Of a stretch of DNA of 59,136 nucleotides, positions 36,851 to 45,687 are shown piece after piece. The translations under genes were made by a program, and so were the position numbers. Under the pieces are notes generated by a model, which saw only the letters and a program-made list of their open reading frames with translations, was not told where the DNA came from and ran no database searches. The stretch is taken from positions 1 to 59,136 of the forward strand of contig CAZEGV010000008.1 of assembly GCA_964511645.1 (NCBI GenBank), written 5' to 3'. Origin of the DNA: CAZEGV01 sp964511645. Lineage in GTDB: Bacteria; Bacteroidota; Bacteroidia; Cytophagales; JAAEPT01. The stretch's first letter is position 1. Each line of letters opens with the position of its first letter.

Positions 36851-38335
36851 ATGAAAAAATATTTTCTTAAATCAGCTAATTTTCTTGGCTCAATTATTTT
36901 CATGTTATTTGTATTGATTACGGGATATTTTATTGTTTCTAATTATTATTCAACCAAACGATTAATTCAGGGTGATAACCTTAATCGTTTAGAAGCCATT
37001 GCTTCTACTTTGTCTATTCATGTGGATGGTGATGAATATTTAAGTTTACTCAAAAGACATCAAAACAAAGATGACATTACTCAAATAAAACAAGATAGTG
37101 TTTATCAAAAAATTCATTCTTTTCTAAAAAAAGGACAATATATTAATAATATTAATACAGATGTATATACACTTCTCTATGATAGTTTGGATATTAAGCC
37201 AAGTATTCGTTTTGGCGTGACTTCAGGAGAGAACCCATATTATAGACATCAATACACTAATTTCCCCCCTGAATTACTGGACCATTTCACAACAGGAGCT
37301 CAGATCAAACCTTATAGCGACAATAACGGTAAGTGGATCAGTGCCTTCGCTCCTATCAAAACAAAAGATGGACAAATAGTTGGTGTAGTGCAAGTAGATC
37401 AAGAGTTTGATGATTTAATTGCTAAAGTCAGAGAAAAATCATGGAAAAACTTATTGATATCCAGCTTTGTGTCCTTAATATTTCTATACGTACTTTCCAT
37501 AATAGCTAAAGAAGAAAAACGCAAAAAAACAGAAATAGAAAACGCTTACGAACAAGTTATCTTTCAGAAAAAAAGAATACAAGATAGTATCAATTATGCT
37601 GAAAATATTCAAAAAGCAATTATCCCATCTTTTGAGATTTTGGAAAAATACGGTATTAAATCAGCCTGTATCTATAAGCCCAAAGATGTAGTTAGTGGTG
37701 ATTTTCCATGGATATTTGAATACGGAAAGAAAGTCTTTATTGCGACAGTAGACTGCACAGGACATGGAGTGCCGGGAGCGATGATGTCTTTCGTAGGGTA
37801 TTTTCTTCTTAATCACATTACTTCCACAACTGAATCTTCTGCTGCCCATATCCTTACAGAATTAAATATAGCAGTACGCAAGACGTTAAAACAAGATAAT
37901 GATGGGTCATTGTCCAATGATGGGATGGATATAGGGCTAATGATTATTGATAAGACAAAAAATGTGATTTGCTATGCAGGAGCTAGAAGACCTTTATATA
38001 CTTCGTTGTCAACAGGTGAATTTAATATCATAAAAGGGACATCCAAATCTATTGGAGGTAAAATAATCAAAAAATTAGAAGAACGACAATTCACTGACAA
38101 TTGTATTACTTACAATACTGGAGATCGGTTTTTTATGTTTTCGGATGGAGTTCCCGATCAGTTTAATGAACAATGGACAAAAAAATTCAGTAACGCAAGA
38201 ATTCGTACAGTTATACGAGAGAATAGCACAAGTAGTTTAAATGAAACTGTACAATTATTAGAAGAGAAATTAATGACTTGGATGGGGGTGGGAGAACAAA
38301 CAGACGATATTTTGTTTATTGGTTTAGAGCTTTAA
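36851..38335 (+). CDS. Membrane sensor with SpoIIE-type PP2C phosphatase domain
   Basis: A 494-residue protein with a membrane helix at about 13-32, an extracytoplasmic sensor of about 165 residues, a second helix at about 199-219, a short coiled coil, and a SpoIIE-type PP2C domain (about 250-494). Metal-binding aspartates are visible at D284 (VVSGDFPW) and D301 (VDCTGHGVPGAMM), with FSDGVPDQF near the C-terminus. Such proteins remove phosphate from anti-sigma-factor antagonists or similar targets. No partner (STAS or anti-sigma kinase) is adjacent. It is 65 bases downstream of the C25 gene and ends at a strong hairpin (38338-38368). Confidence 0.85.
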   Translation: MKKYFLKSANFLGSIIFMLFVLITGYFIVSNYYSTKRLIQGDNLNRLEAIASTLSIHVDGDEYLSLLKRHQNKDDITQIKQDSVYQKIHSFLKKGQYINNINTDVYTLLYDSLDIKPSIRFGVTSGENPYYRHQYTNFPPELLDHFTTGAQIKPYSDNNGKWISAFAPIKTKDGQIVGVVQVDQEFDDLIAKVREKSWKNLLISSFVSLIFLYVLSIIAKEEKRKKTEIENAYEQVIFQKKRIQDSINYAENIQKAIIPSFEILEKYGIKSACIYKPKDVVSGDFPWIFEYGKKVFIATVDCTGHGVPGAMMSFVGYFLLNHITSTTESSAAHILTELNIAVRKTLKQDNDGSLSNDGMDIGLMIIDKTKNVICYAGARRPLYTSLSTGEFNIIKGTSKSIGGKIIKKLEERQFTDNCITYNTGDRFFMFSDGVPDQFNEQWTKKFSNARIRTVIRENSTSSLNETVQLLEEKLMTWMGVGEQTDDILFIGLEL

Positions 38336-38337
38336 TC

Positions 38338-38368
38338 TATCTTGTATTTAAGTAGTAAATGCAAGATA
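38338..38368 (+). terminator. Hairpin terminator after the SpoIIE-type gene
   Basis: The 13-bp stem pairs TATCTTGTATTTA (38338-38350) with TAAATGCAAGATA (38356-38368) through one T-G wobble, with an AGTAG loop. It begins three bases after the stop codon. The T run is weak, so it may act as a stabilising 3' end as well as a terminator. Confidence 0.6.
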
Positions 38369-38449
38369 ATTAAAAACGAACGCACAACAATTATGAATAG
38401 AATAATAAACTTTAATAGAAATATAATAAATTTCGGAATACCTTTCTAA

Positions 38450-38606
38450 TACCAGTTTAACTATAATATGAGTCTAATTGAGATTGAATTGTTTTTTGCA
38501 ATATCGAGGAAAAATGATTTAGCATAACTGGTTACGGTAAATTATTTTAACGAAGAGAGTGTAAAAACAAACAGGATAAATGACTTATCTTATAGTTAAA
38601 ATGGTA
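38450..38606 (-). mobile_element. 157-bp MITE-like element, copy 2 (reverse orientation)
   Basis: Read on the minus strand, this is identical over all 157 bases to 20145-20301. It is flanked by TAA at 38447-38449 and TAA at 38607-38609, again a 3-bp target duplication. It has the same imperfect 25-bp terminal repeats and no gene. The 511-base gap it sits in (38336-38846) otherwise holds the hairpin terminator at 38338, a possible 29-codon relic at 38633, and a small palindrome at 38791; nothing else was recognised. Confidence 0.88.
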
Positions 38607-38632
38607 TAAGACCGTTGAAAAACTCTTGTACT

Positions 38633-38722
38633 ATGGGGTTTGGTAAAGGGGCAGTAGTTTTAGCAAGTGCTAATAACCCAAGTGCAAATCAATCTGTAAA
38701 TACCATTACTAAATGGTTTTGA
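38633..38722 (+). pseudogene. Possible 29-codon gene relic next to MITE copy 2
   Basis: A short open frame (ATG 38633, TGA 38722) encodes MGFGKGAVVLASANNPSANQ followed by nine residues ending TKWF. The same frame is open upstream through LKNSCT back into the end of the MITE. It reads like the C-terminal end of a lost protein, but it is too short to identify and may be chance. Confidence 0.25.
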
Positions 38723-38790
38723 TTTGTTTATTAACTTTCTTTTTTTGTTGAAAACATCACCCAGAACTTATTGGGGGTTAAACTATTCCA

Positions 38791-38807
38791 CTCAGTTCGG
38801 CACTGAG
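38791..38807. other. Small palindrome downstream of asnB
   Basis: CTCAGT-TCGGC-ACTGAG forms a perfect 6-bp stem with a 5-base loop, 40 bases beyond the asnB stop on the minus strand. It could be part of a 3' end structure for the glycan operon; there is no clear T run. Confidence 0.35.
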
Positions 38808-38846
38808 CAATTTGCTACATTTGGCGAGTAATCGCAGGATCAAAAA

Positions 38847-40697
38847 TCATCCTTTCTTTATTAGCCATTTATGCAAAATAATCATGACCCAAATACGGTT
38901 GTACAAATAATCAGCTTTGTTACTCCTAAAATCTATAATTAGTTCCTTTACTTTTTGGGGCTGAACGATGTTGTATTGCTCAATAACGAGGGGGTTTAGA
39001 TAATCATCAATAAGGTATGACAGTTCATTTTTGAGCCATTTGACCAAAGGAATTGAAAATCCTTGCTTAGGTCGCTGAAACATTTTTTTTGGTAGCTTAG
39101 AGAATAAAACTTCTTGTAAAAGATGCTTACGAACACTCCCTTTTTTCTTTAATTCAGGAGATAAATTTAATGCGAATTCAATAATATCATGATCAAGTAA
39201 TGGCACTCTGCACTCTAATCCATACTGCATAGATGCTCGATCTACTTTTACTAAGAGGTCATCTTGTAGGTAATAATTGAGGTCAAAAAAGGCTTGTGAT
39301 TCTGCTGGACTAAGCTTTCTAATCAATTCTACCTCTTTATAATTAAACAGCTTCGGAGTATCAATTAGCAATTCTGTTAGCTCGCTATTGCTAAATAAAT
39401 ATTGCTCTTGCGAAAAAATATGATTGTGAATATTGTCTTCTTTTGAGTTTTTAAAAACTTGTCCAGCACGTTTCAACCGATTATTACCAAAGGTCTGTAA
39501 ACTCCAAGAAATAGGATTTCGTAAAGGTTTGATAAAAGGATTCTGAAGTCTATTTGCCCAATCATACATTCCATAACCATGAAATAGTTCATCTCCACCG
39601 TCTCCTGTAAGTGTCATTTTTACTTCCTTACTCGTAAGCGAAGCCAAAAGCATCGTTGGGATAGCAGACGAATCCGCATAAGGCTCGTCATATACATCTA
39701 TAATGTCTTCAAACAAAGGCAATGCTTGTTGCTGAGAGAGTATAAACTCGTGGTGATTGGTGTTCAAATACTGGGCTATTTGAGCAGCGTATTGGCTTTC
39801 GTTATGTGTGCTTTCTTCAAACCCAATACTAAAAGTATTGAGCTTAGCCTTACTATACTGAGAAGCTATAGCAGTAACCAAAGAAGAATCTATACCACCA
39901 CTAAGAAACGTACCAAAAGGCACATCACTTACCATTCGTTTTTGTACTGATTGCTCTATCAAAGTATTGAGAGACCTCAACGCAATTTTCTCATCTGTAA
40001 TAAACTCTGACTCAACATTTTTTGATAATGTCCAATAGCTTTGGCTAGCGTATTTAATCATGCCTTCATTTAGCTCAATAGTGGCAGAAGTACCCGACGG
40101 AAATTTATGAATATCATTATAAATAGTTTGAGGACTAGGGATATAACCTAAATGTAAAAAGCTTGCAATGGCTGATTTGTTTATGCTTAATTTCTTATCT
40201 AAACCCTGTAAGGATTTAAGCTCAGAGCTAAAAATAAATTCATCCTCACTGAGGTAATAATATAAGGGCTTAATACCAATTCTATCTCTAAATAAGTATA
40301 GCTGTTCAGCTTGCTTATCCCAAATAGCAATGGTAAACATTCCATTCAATTTTTGAACAAATTCTTGCCCCCATAATGCAAAAGCTTCCAATAAAACCTC
40401 TGTATCTGAATGGGTTTTAAAATTAATTTTTATTGTTTTTAATAGATTTAATTTTATTTCAGAAAAATTATAAACCTCTCCATTATACACCATCACATAG
40501 CGATTGCACGAAGAATGCAAAGGCTGATTTGCCGCTTCAGATAAATCAATGATACTTAGTCGGCGATGCCCTAACCCAACATTATTTTTATAAAATAAGC
40601 CACTTGCATCAGGGCCTCGGTGAGTGAGTACACTTGTCATATTGGCTAATGACTCCTTTGATTGTTTTGTGCTGATGAATCCTGTAATACCACACAT
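38847..40697 (-). CDS. AsnB-type glutamine-dependent amidotransferase of the glycan cluster
   Basis: A 616-residue protein with the class II glutamine amidotransferase domain (MCGITGF, nucleophile Cys2; THRGPDASG; YNGEVYNF) and the asparagine synthetase domain with SGGIDSSLV near residue 265 and LTGDGGDELFHG. It could make asparagine, but its place as the last gene of a glycosyltransferase cluster and its length (close to WbpS-type proteins) suggest it amidates a uronic acid of a surface glycan. A WbpB-like sugar dehydrogenase is encoded in the same cluster. It starts two bases after the upstream glycosyltransferase gene. Confidence 0.85.
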   Translation of the reverse strand: MCGITGFISTKQSKESLANMTSVLTHRGPDASGLFYKNNVGLGHRRLSIIDLSEAANQPLHSSCNRYVMVYNGEVYNFSEIKLNLLKTIKINFKTHSDTEVLLEAFALWGQEFVQKLNGMFTIAIWDKQAEQLYLFRDRIGIKPLYYYLSEDEFIFSSELKSLQGLDKKLSINKSAIASFLHLGYIPSPQTIYNDIHKFPSGTSATIELNEGMIKYASQSYWTLSKNVESEFITDEKIALRSLNTLIEQSVQKRMVSDVPFGTFLSGGIDSSLVTAIASQYSKAKLNTFSIGFEESTHNESQYAAQIAQYLNTNHHEFILSQQQALPLFEDIIDVYDEPYADSSAIPTMLLASLTSKEVKMTLTGDGGDELFHGYGMYDWANRLQNPFIKPLRNPISWSLQTFGNNRLKRAGQVFKNSKEDNIHNHIFSQEQYLFSNSELTELLIDTPKLFNYKEVELIRKLSPAESQAFFDLNYYLQDDLLVKVDRASMQYGLECRVPLLDHDIIEFALNLSPELKKKGSVRKHLLQEVLFSKLPKKMFQRPKQGFSIPLVKWLKNELSYLIDDYLNPLVIEQYNIVQPQKVKELIIDFRSNKADYLYNRIWVMIILHKWLIKKG

Positions 40698-40699
40698 AG

Positions 40700-41563
40700 T
40701 TATCTGCTTAATCGTTGAATAAGTGGTCTTGAATGAGTAAGAATAGATTTTATTAAATATTTTAACCCTATTCCATAATTTTTGTTATCTCCTATATATG
40801 ATGCTGAGAGTATTAAGCATAATTTTGAATAGCAATATTGATAATGTTTTTTATTCTTAAATGTATTGAGCTTTTGATGTTTATCAAAAGCATAATTCAT
40901 GTCTTTATCCATTTTAGGGACGTTAAGATGCATCTGTTGTGGATGAACTCTATATTTAATTAACGGAACATTAATTAATCCTATTTTAGTATTTTTTGCT
41001 ACTCTTACCCAAAATTCCCAATCAGCCGAAGTAGAAAGATTTTCATCAAATCCCCCAATATCTGCAAATAATGAATGCCTCATTAATATACTTGCTGGAC
41101 TATGAATAACCGTAGAGTTCATTTCTAGTAAATCATTGAGTACATTCCCCTTTTTACCTTCTGTAATCTTAATGTTTTTTTTAGTAATGTGATCAAAGAT
41201 TTGCTCTAAGGAATGTACTAAACCAATTTCTTTATATGTATTAAGGTAATCTGTTTTTTGCTCTAAATTATTTAAATCAAATAAATCATCCGCATCTAAA
41301 AAAGCTAAAAACTCACCCTTTGCATAAGAAACTCCAATATTACGGGCTTTAGAAACACCTTGATTTTTTATTTTAAAATAATGAACTCGATTATCGTCAA
41401 AAGCTAAGATTTCTTTTTCACTATTATCTGTAGAACCATCATTTATAATAATTAGCTCAATATTGGTGTAGCTTTGAGTCAAAACACTTGTAATCGTCTC
41501 ACTAATAAAATATTCAGCATTATAACAAGGTATAATAACAGAAACTAGTTCTTTTTGTTTCAT
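40700..41563 (-). CDS. Glycosyltransferase family 2
   Basis: A 287-residue GT-A enzyme with SVIIPCYNAEYFISETITSV at the N-terminus, IIINDGSTDNS (nucleotide binding) and the DxD-type motif FLDADDLF. A further segment, STSADWEFWVRVAK, matches the acceptor side of many capsule/LPS transferases. No membrane helix is evident. The sugar and linkage cannot be predicted. It lies one base from the GT4 gene and two bases from asnB. Confidence 0.9.
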   Translation of the reverse strand: MKQKELVSVIIPCYNAEYFISETITSVLTQSYTNIELIIINDGSTDNSEKEILAFDDNRVHYFKIKNQGVSKARNIGVSYAKGEFLAFLDADDLFDLNNLEQKTDYLNTYKEIGLVHSLEQIFDHITKKNIKITEGKKGNVLNDLLEMNSTVIHSPASILMRHSLFADIGGFDENLSTSADWEFWVRVAKNTKIGLINVPLIKYRVHPQQMHLNVPKMDKDMNYAFDKHQKLNTFKNKKHYQYCYSKLCLILSASYIGDNKNYGIGLKYLIKSILTHSRPLIQRLSR

Positions 41564-41564
41564 A

Positions 41565-42677
41565 TTATTCCAAGTATAATTTGGTGAGATTTTCTATAAA
41601 TGGGTTTAACTCAAACTGCTTAACAGATGTTTTTCCGTTCTCTATCAAATCTTCTATTACTGGTTTATTATCAATAAGCATCATCATCTTTTGATAGATA
41701 TCTTCTGAGTCTTGATAATTAACTACCAGAGCATTTTTTTCGTTTTTAATAAATTCATTTGCTACCCCCGATAAAGTAAAAATAGATGGAATTCCACTTG
41801 CCAATGCTTCTACGTAAGTTTGTCCAAAAGCTTCTGAATGATTATTTATTGGAGTATGAATATAATAGTCAAATACCTGATATAATGTAGCGATATCTTG
41901 CTCAAATACTATTTCGGTATAATTTTTTTTTGGAATTTCTGTAAGTAATTTTTTTATCTCTGCTTGATAATCTCCTTGTGTATTTGCCAATATGAGATGT
42001 GCCGCAGGATGTTTTTCTAACACTTTCTTAAATGCTGGAATAATATATTGAATCCCTTTTAAATGAGTATAACGGGCAATTACTCCAAAAACTAATTTTG
42101 AAGACCTAGGGTTATAACTTGCCTTAATTTCATTTATTTTTAGTTTATTATGATTTTTAAAAAATGTCAGATCAAACCCGTGTCTGATTGTCACCACTTT
42201 TTTTGATTTAGCATTTTCCCAATTAATAAGAATGTTTTTTACGTTTTCAGAAATAGCAATAATTTTTGTAGACAATCGGTTGATGATTTTATCATAAAAC
42301 ACCGCTCTAGGAAAATATGTATGATTTTGAGAGCCATGATGTCTTGTATGAATTCTGTTTTTTATTCCTACTAATTTGGCAGCCAAAAGTCCTACAATAT
42401 TAGCATCAAACAGATGTGTGTGAACAGTTTTTATTTTATTTTTTTTTAGATAAAAATAAATTTTAAAAATGCTTTTAATAAAGTCTTTTTTTCCTTCATA
42501 GGGTATCCATAAAACTGGAATATCATTTTTTTCTAAAAAAGATTGTAAATAACTCTTATCTGGATTTAATAAAATGAAACTCAAATCAAATTTATTTTTA
42601 TCCAAGTATAAAGCAACCCACTCAAAGGCAAGTGCCTTGTCAATATTAGAAACGATATAGGTAAGTTTGGGCTTCAC
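41565..42677 (-). CDS. Glycosyltransferase family 4
   Basis: A 370-residue GT-B enzyme. The N-terminal domain has IKTVHTHLFDANIVGLLAA; the C-terminal domain has FGVIARYTHLKGIQYIIPAF and the E-x7-E motif in EAFGQTYVEALASGIP, which binds the donor nucleotide sugar. The family is retaining; donor and acceptor are unknown. It follows the acyltransferase gene after three bases. Confidence 0.9.
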   Translation of the reverse strand: MKPKLTYIVSNIDKALAFEWVALYLDKNKFDLSFILLNPDKSYLQSFLEKNDIPVLWIPYEGKKDFIKSIFKIYFYLKKNKIKTVHTHLFDANIVGLLAAKLVGIKNRIHTRHHGSQNHTYFPRAVFYDKIINRLSTKIIAISENVKNILINWENAKSKKVVTIRHGFDLTFFKNHNKLKINEIKASYNPRSSKLVFGVIARYTHLKGIQYIIPAFKKVLEKHPAAHLILANTQGDYQAEIKKLLTEIPKKNYTEIVFEQDIATLYQVFDYYIHTPINNHSEAFGQTYVEALASGIPSIFTLSGVANEFIKNEKNALVVNYQDSEDIYQKMMMLIDNKPVIEDLIENGKTSVKQFELNPFIENLTKLYLE

Positions 42678-42680
42678 TAA

Positions 42681-43808
42681 TTAATATTTATTTTTTAATC
42701 TTAAAAAATAAGATTCAAAATAATGAAAACTAAAATATGCTAAAATATATCCAATAATAATTGAAATGAATACGTACAATATGCCTAAGCCAAAACTTTG
42801 AGTATTATCTACACCTAAAATCTTATATCCTACTATAACAGATTGAATGGCTATTGGATGTAACATATATAGCCCATAAGTATATTTTCCCTGACTAGAT
42901 CCAAATTTCCACCTACCAAATTTAAATAGAGAGTTTTCCGCATAATTTTGTTCACAAATAATAAACACATAAAATAGACATAAAATAAAACGAGATAAAA
43001 AGGGAATTGAAAATAAAACTAAATGATGTCCGAAAAAATAATATATTAAGCCAATGGCATATACACTAATAATAGTAAGTTTTGACATTCGTTTAAAAAA
43101 GAAAATGAATGAATTAAAATGATATGCAAAAAAAGAAAAAATTCCCCCAACAGATAAATCCATAATACGAGATAGGGTATGATAATATAAAACATAGCCT
43201 TGATCACTATTAGTTGAAATAAATGACAGACTAATAATTAAACACAAAGTTATTAAATAAGGTAAATATGTTTTTTTAGCAAAAAATAACAATGGCCAAA
43301 ACAAATAAAATTGTTCTTCAATAGATACTGACCAAGTAATGCCAACCATCATTGGGTGTAGCCCAACTAAATTATTAGCATGAACATACAAACTACTAAA
43401 ATTAGCAAGAAACAATGAGTCTAACCACCAAACACTTGAAATATTTGTTTCCCAACCTATAATTGTTTTTGCAAAAGGATAGATGAAATATCCAAAAAGT
43501 ATAACAAAAAAATACACCGGCCATATTCTTAAAATTCTACGAATATAAAAATATTTAATGTTTATTGTTCCTTTTTTTTCTTTCTCCTGAATTAGTAAAT
43601 AGGTGATTAAAAATCCACTCAACACAAAAAAGAAAGAAACAGCTTGACTGCCATTAGATATACCATGTGTAAAGTCATGATAATATTGATTGTCAAATAA
43701 TTTATTGAGTGTAACATCAAACATTGAGTGTCCTAGCAATACCATTATTGCCAAAATAAAACGCATCGCATCTAAATTTTCAAAATATGTTTTTTTTTTG
43801 CTTATCAT
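42681..43808 (-). CDS. Acyltransferase 3 family (OafA-like) membrane protein
   Basis: A 375-residue protein with about ten membrane helices and the acyltransferase 3 signature: LDAMRFILAIMVLLGHSMFD at the N-terminus (conserved arginine and histidine), FFVLSGFLITYLL, then YIRRILRIWPVYF. Members O-acetylate or otherwise acylate surface sugars such as O-antigen. It lies two bases from the WbpB-like gene, so it probably decorates the same glycan. Confidence 0.88.
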   Translation of the reverse strand: MISKKKTYFENLDAMRFILAIMVLLGHSMFDVTLNKLFDNQYYHDFTHGISNGSQAVSFFFVLSGFLITYLLIQEKEKKGTINIKYFYIRRILRIWPVYFFVILFGYFIYPFAKTIIGWETNISSVWWLDSLFLANFSSLYVHANNLVGLHPMMVGITWSVSIEEQFYLFWPLLFFAKKTYLPYLITLCLIISLSFISTNSDQGYVLYYHTLSRIMDLSVGGIFSFFAYHFNSFIFFFKRMSKLTIISVYAIGLIYYFFGHHLVLFSIPFLSRFILCLFYVFIICEQNYAENSLFKFGRWKFGSSQGKYTYGLYMLHPIAIQSVIVGYKILGVDNTQSFGLGILYVFISIIIGYILAYFSFHYFESYFLRLKNKY

Positions 43809-43810
43809 AT

Positions 43811-44773
43811 TTAATAAAAAGGATGCTTAGATAAAGATTCTTTTGCTAAGGGGTGTTCATTACCCATTAATTTTATAACTTTTGCATTACGAATATCATG
43901 TACAATCTCAATTGATTGCCTTGTGTCTGATAGACCAAATCCACCTCCTTTAAGGATGTTTTCGTAACAAATACTGTGTAAATCAGTAAAGCCTGTACTA
44001 AACTCAATTTCTTTACCTTCTAACTCAATAGAGCGATAAGTTCTCAAACCCTTTTCTTTGACTTTATTGGGAAGTAATTCTTCGTTAATACTCAAGAACC
44101 AGCGTACTCTAGCTTGTTTTAATTGTAATAATCCAGCAGCTCTATCGTGAGTATGTAAGTGCACAATATTTTTTTCTACCTCTCCAAAAATCCAAGTGAG
44201 CATATCATAAAAATGAATACCTATATTCGTTGCAATTCCACCGGATTTTTCAATGTCTCCTTTCCATGAGCTATAATACCAGTTTCCTCTAGCAGTAAGG
44301 TAGGTTAAGTCAATATCATATATTTTGTTTTTATCACCTTTTTCAATTTGTTTTTTGAGTGCAATAATACTTGGATGTACCCTTAATTGTAAGATGTTCC
44401 ACACTCGGTGATTGGTTTCTTTTTCGATTTCTGTTAGTGCATCTACATTCCAAGGGTTGAGGACTAAAGGTTTTTCGCAAATCACATCACAGCCATATCG
44501 CAATCCAAAGCGGATATGAGCATCATGTAGATAATTAGGTGTACAAACTACCAAGTAATCAATCTTCTCTCCTTTTCTCTTTTGTTTATCGAGGAATCGA
44601 TCAAAACGCTCAAACTCAGTAAAAAAATTAGCCTTGGGGAAATAGCTATCAATAATTCCTACAGAATCCGATTTATCTAAGGTAGCCACAAGCTCACCAC
44701 CACAATCCTTTATGGCTTTCATGTGCTTTGGTGCAATATATCCTGCCGATCCTATTAACGCAAATCTTTTCAT
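43811..44773 (-). CDS. wbpB: WbpB/WlbA-type UDP-sugar 3-dehydrogenase
   Basis: A 320-residue Gfo/Idh/MocA oxidoreductase. It closely follows WbpB/WlbA as remembered: KRFALIGSAGYIAPKHMKAI (NAD-binding, residues 2-21), the EKPLV motif at 100-104, RGNWYYSSWKGD, ATNIGIHFYDML (catalytic histidine region) and FTDLHSICYENIL. WbpB oxidises UDP-N-acetylglucosaminuronic acid at C3 on the way to UDP-diacetamido-uronic acids. The partners WbpA, WbpE, WbpD and WbpI are not in the window, so the pathway must be completed elsewhere or the enzyme serves another 3-oxo sugar. It lies two bases from the acyltransferase gene. Confidence 0.82.
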   Translation of the reverse strand: MKRFALIGSAGYIAPKHMKAIKDCGGELVATLDKSDSVGIIDSYFPKANFFTEFERFDRFLDKQKRKGEKIDYLVVCTPNYLHDAHIRFGLRYGCDVICEKPLVLNPWNVDALTEIEKETNHRVWNILQLRVHPSIIALKKQIEKGDKNKIYDIDLTYLTARGNWYYSSWKGDIEKSGGIATNIGIHFYDMLTWIFGEVEKNIVHLHTHDRAAGLLQLKQARVRWFLSINEELLPNKVKEKGLRTYRSIELEGKEIEFSTGFTDLHSICYENILKGGGFGLSDTRQSIEIVHDIRNAKVIKLMGNEHPLAKESLSKHPFY

Positions 44774-44791
44774 TGCTATAAAGATACGGAT

Positions 44792-45682
44792 TTAAGCTGA
44801 ATGGCCTGCAATGATGTATTCATATAATTTATAACGTAGTTTTTTAGGTAAAAAAACGAAGTGATTTTTATCGACCAAAAACACCCAAAACTTTGGTTTT
44901 AAAATCGTAAAAATTGATTTTTTAATCAATCCATTTGCGTTTTCTGTTCTTGCCGAAAAATCTTGATACAGGTCAGGTTTTAATATTAATAATTTTTTAT
45001 GAAAAGATTTATATTGGATTTGTCGCTGAATATATGATTGACAGGTAATAAAGTCATCGTGCCAAGCAAAAGCATTGTGGTGATAATAGATAGGTATTTG
45101 GGCTTGATGTGCTCGTACTGCCAAATCCCAATCTTCTGCATCATTGAGGCACTCATCAAAGCCATCTAATTGATCAAAAATAGCTTTGGAGATAGAGAAA
45201 TTAGCCGCCGTCAAATAAAGATTTTCCTTTACAAGAGGTTTTTTCCATTCTGTTAATGCTTCTACCCATTTTTCACTTAAATACGCTTTATATTTTTGAA
45301 TATCGGTTTGCATTATCTCAGGATTTTCATTGATTCCGCCTACAATAATAGAACGCCTGTGTTGTTGTTGAGCGTATAAATGTGTTTGCACACAATTTAT
45401 TTGTGGTCGCATATCATCATCAAAAAAAATCAATAAATTTCCACTTGCTGTCTTAGCCCCGTTATTCCGTACTTTCGCTCTTCCTTGGTTGGTTTGTGTA
45501 ATGACTTGAAGTGATTGCAAGCTATGCTTGTACCCATTAATCACAGTCTCTGTACTGTCTGTACTACCGTCAATCATTACAATAGTTTCAAAATCTTGAA
45601 AAGTCTGCTGTTCTAATGCTTTTATGACATTCAATATCTTATGAGCACCGTTGTAAGTAGGGATGATGATGGAGATATTCAT
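44792..45682 (-). CDS. Glycosyltransferase family 2
   Basis: A 296-residue GT-A enzyme with SIIIPTYNGAHKILNVIKAL, VMIDGSTDSTETV, and the metal-binding motif FFDDDMRPQ. NDAEDWDLAVRAHQ is the usual downstream acidic motif. It starts six bases after the next GT2 gene. Donor and linkage are unknown. Confidence 0.88.
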   Translation of the reverse strand: MNISIIIPTYNGAHKILNVIKALEQQTFQDFETIVMIDGSTDSTETVINGYKHSLQSLQVITQTNQGRAKVRNNGAKTASGNLLIFFDDDMRPQINCVQTHLYAQQQHRRSIIVGGINENPEIMQTDIQKYKAYLSEKWVEALTEWKKPLVKENLYLTAANFSISKAIFDQLDGFDECLNDAEDWDLAVRAHQAQIPIYYHHNAFAWHDDFITCQSYIQRQIQYKSFHKKLLILKPDLYQDFSARTENANGLIKKSIFTILKPKFWVFLVDKNHFVFLPKKLRYKLYEYIIAGHSA

Positions 45683-45687
45683 AATTC

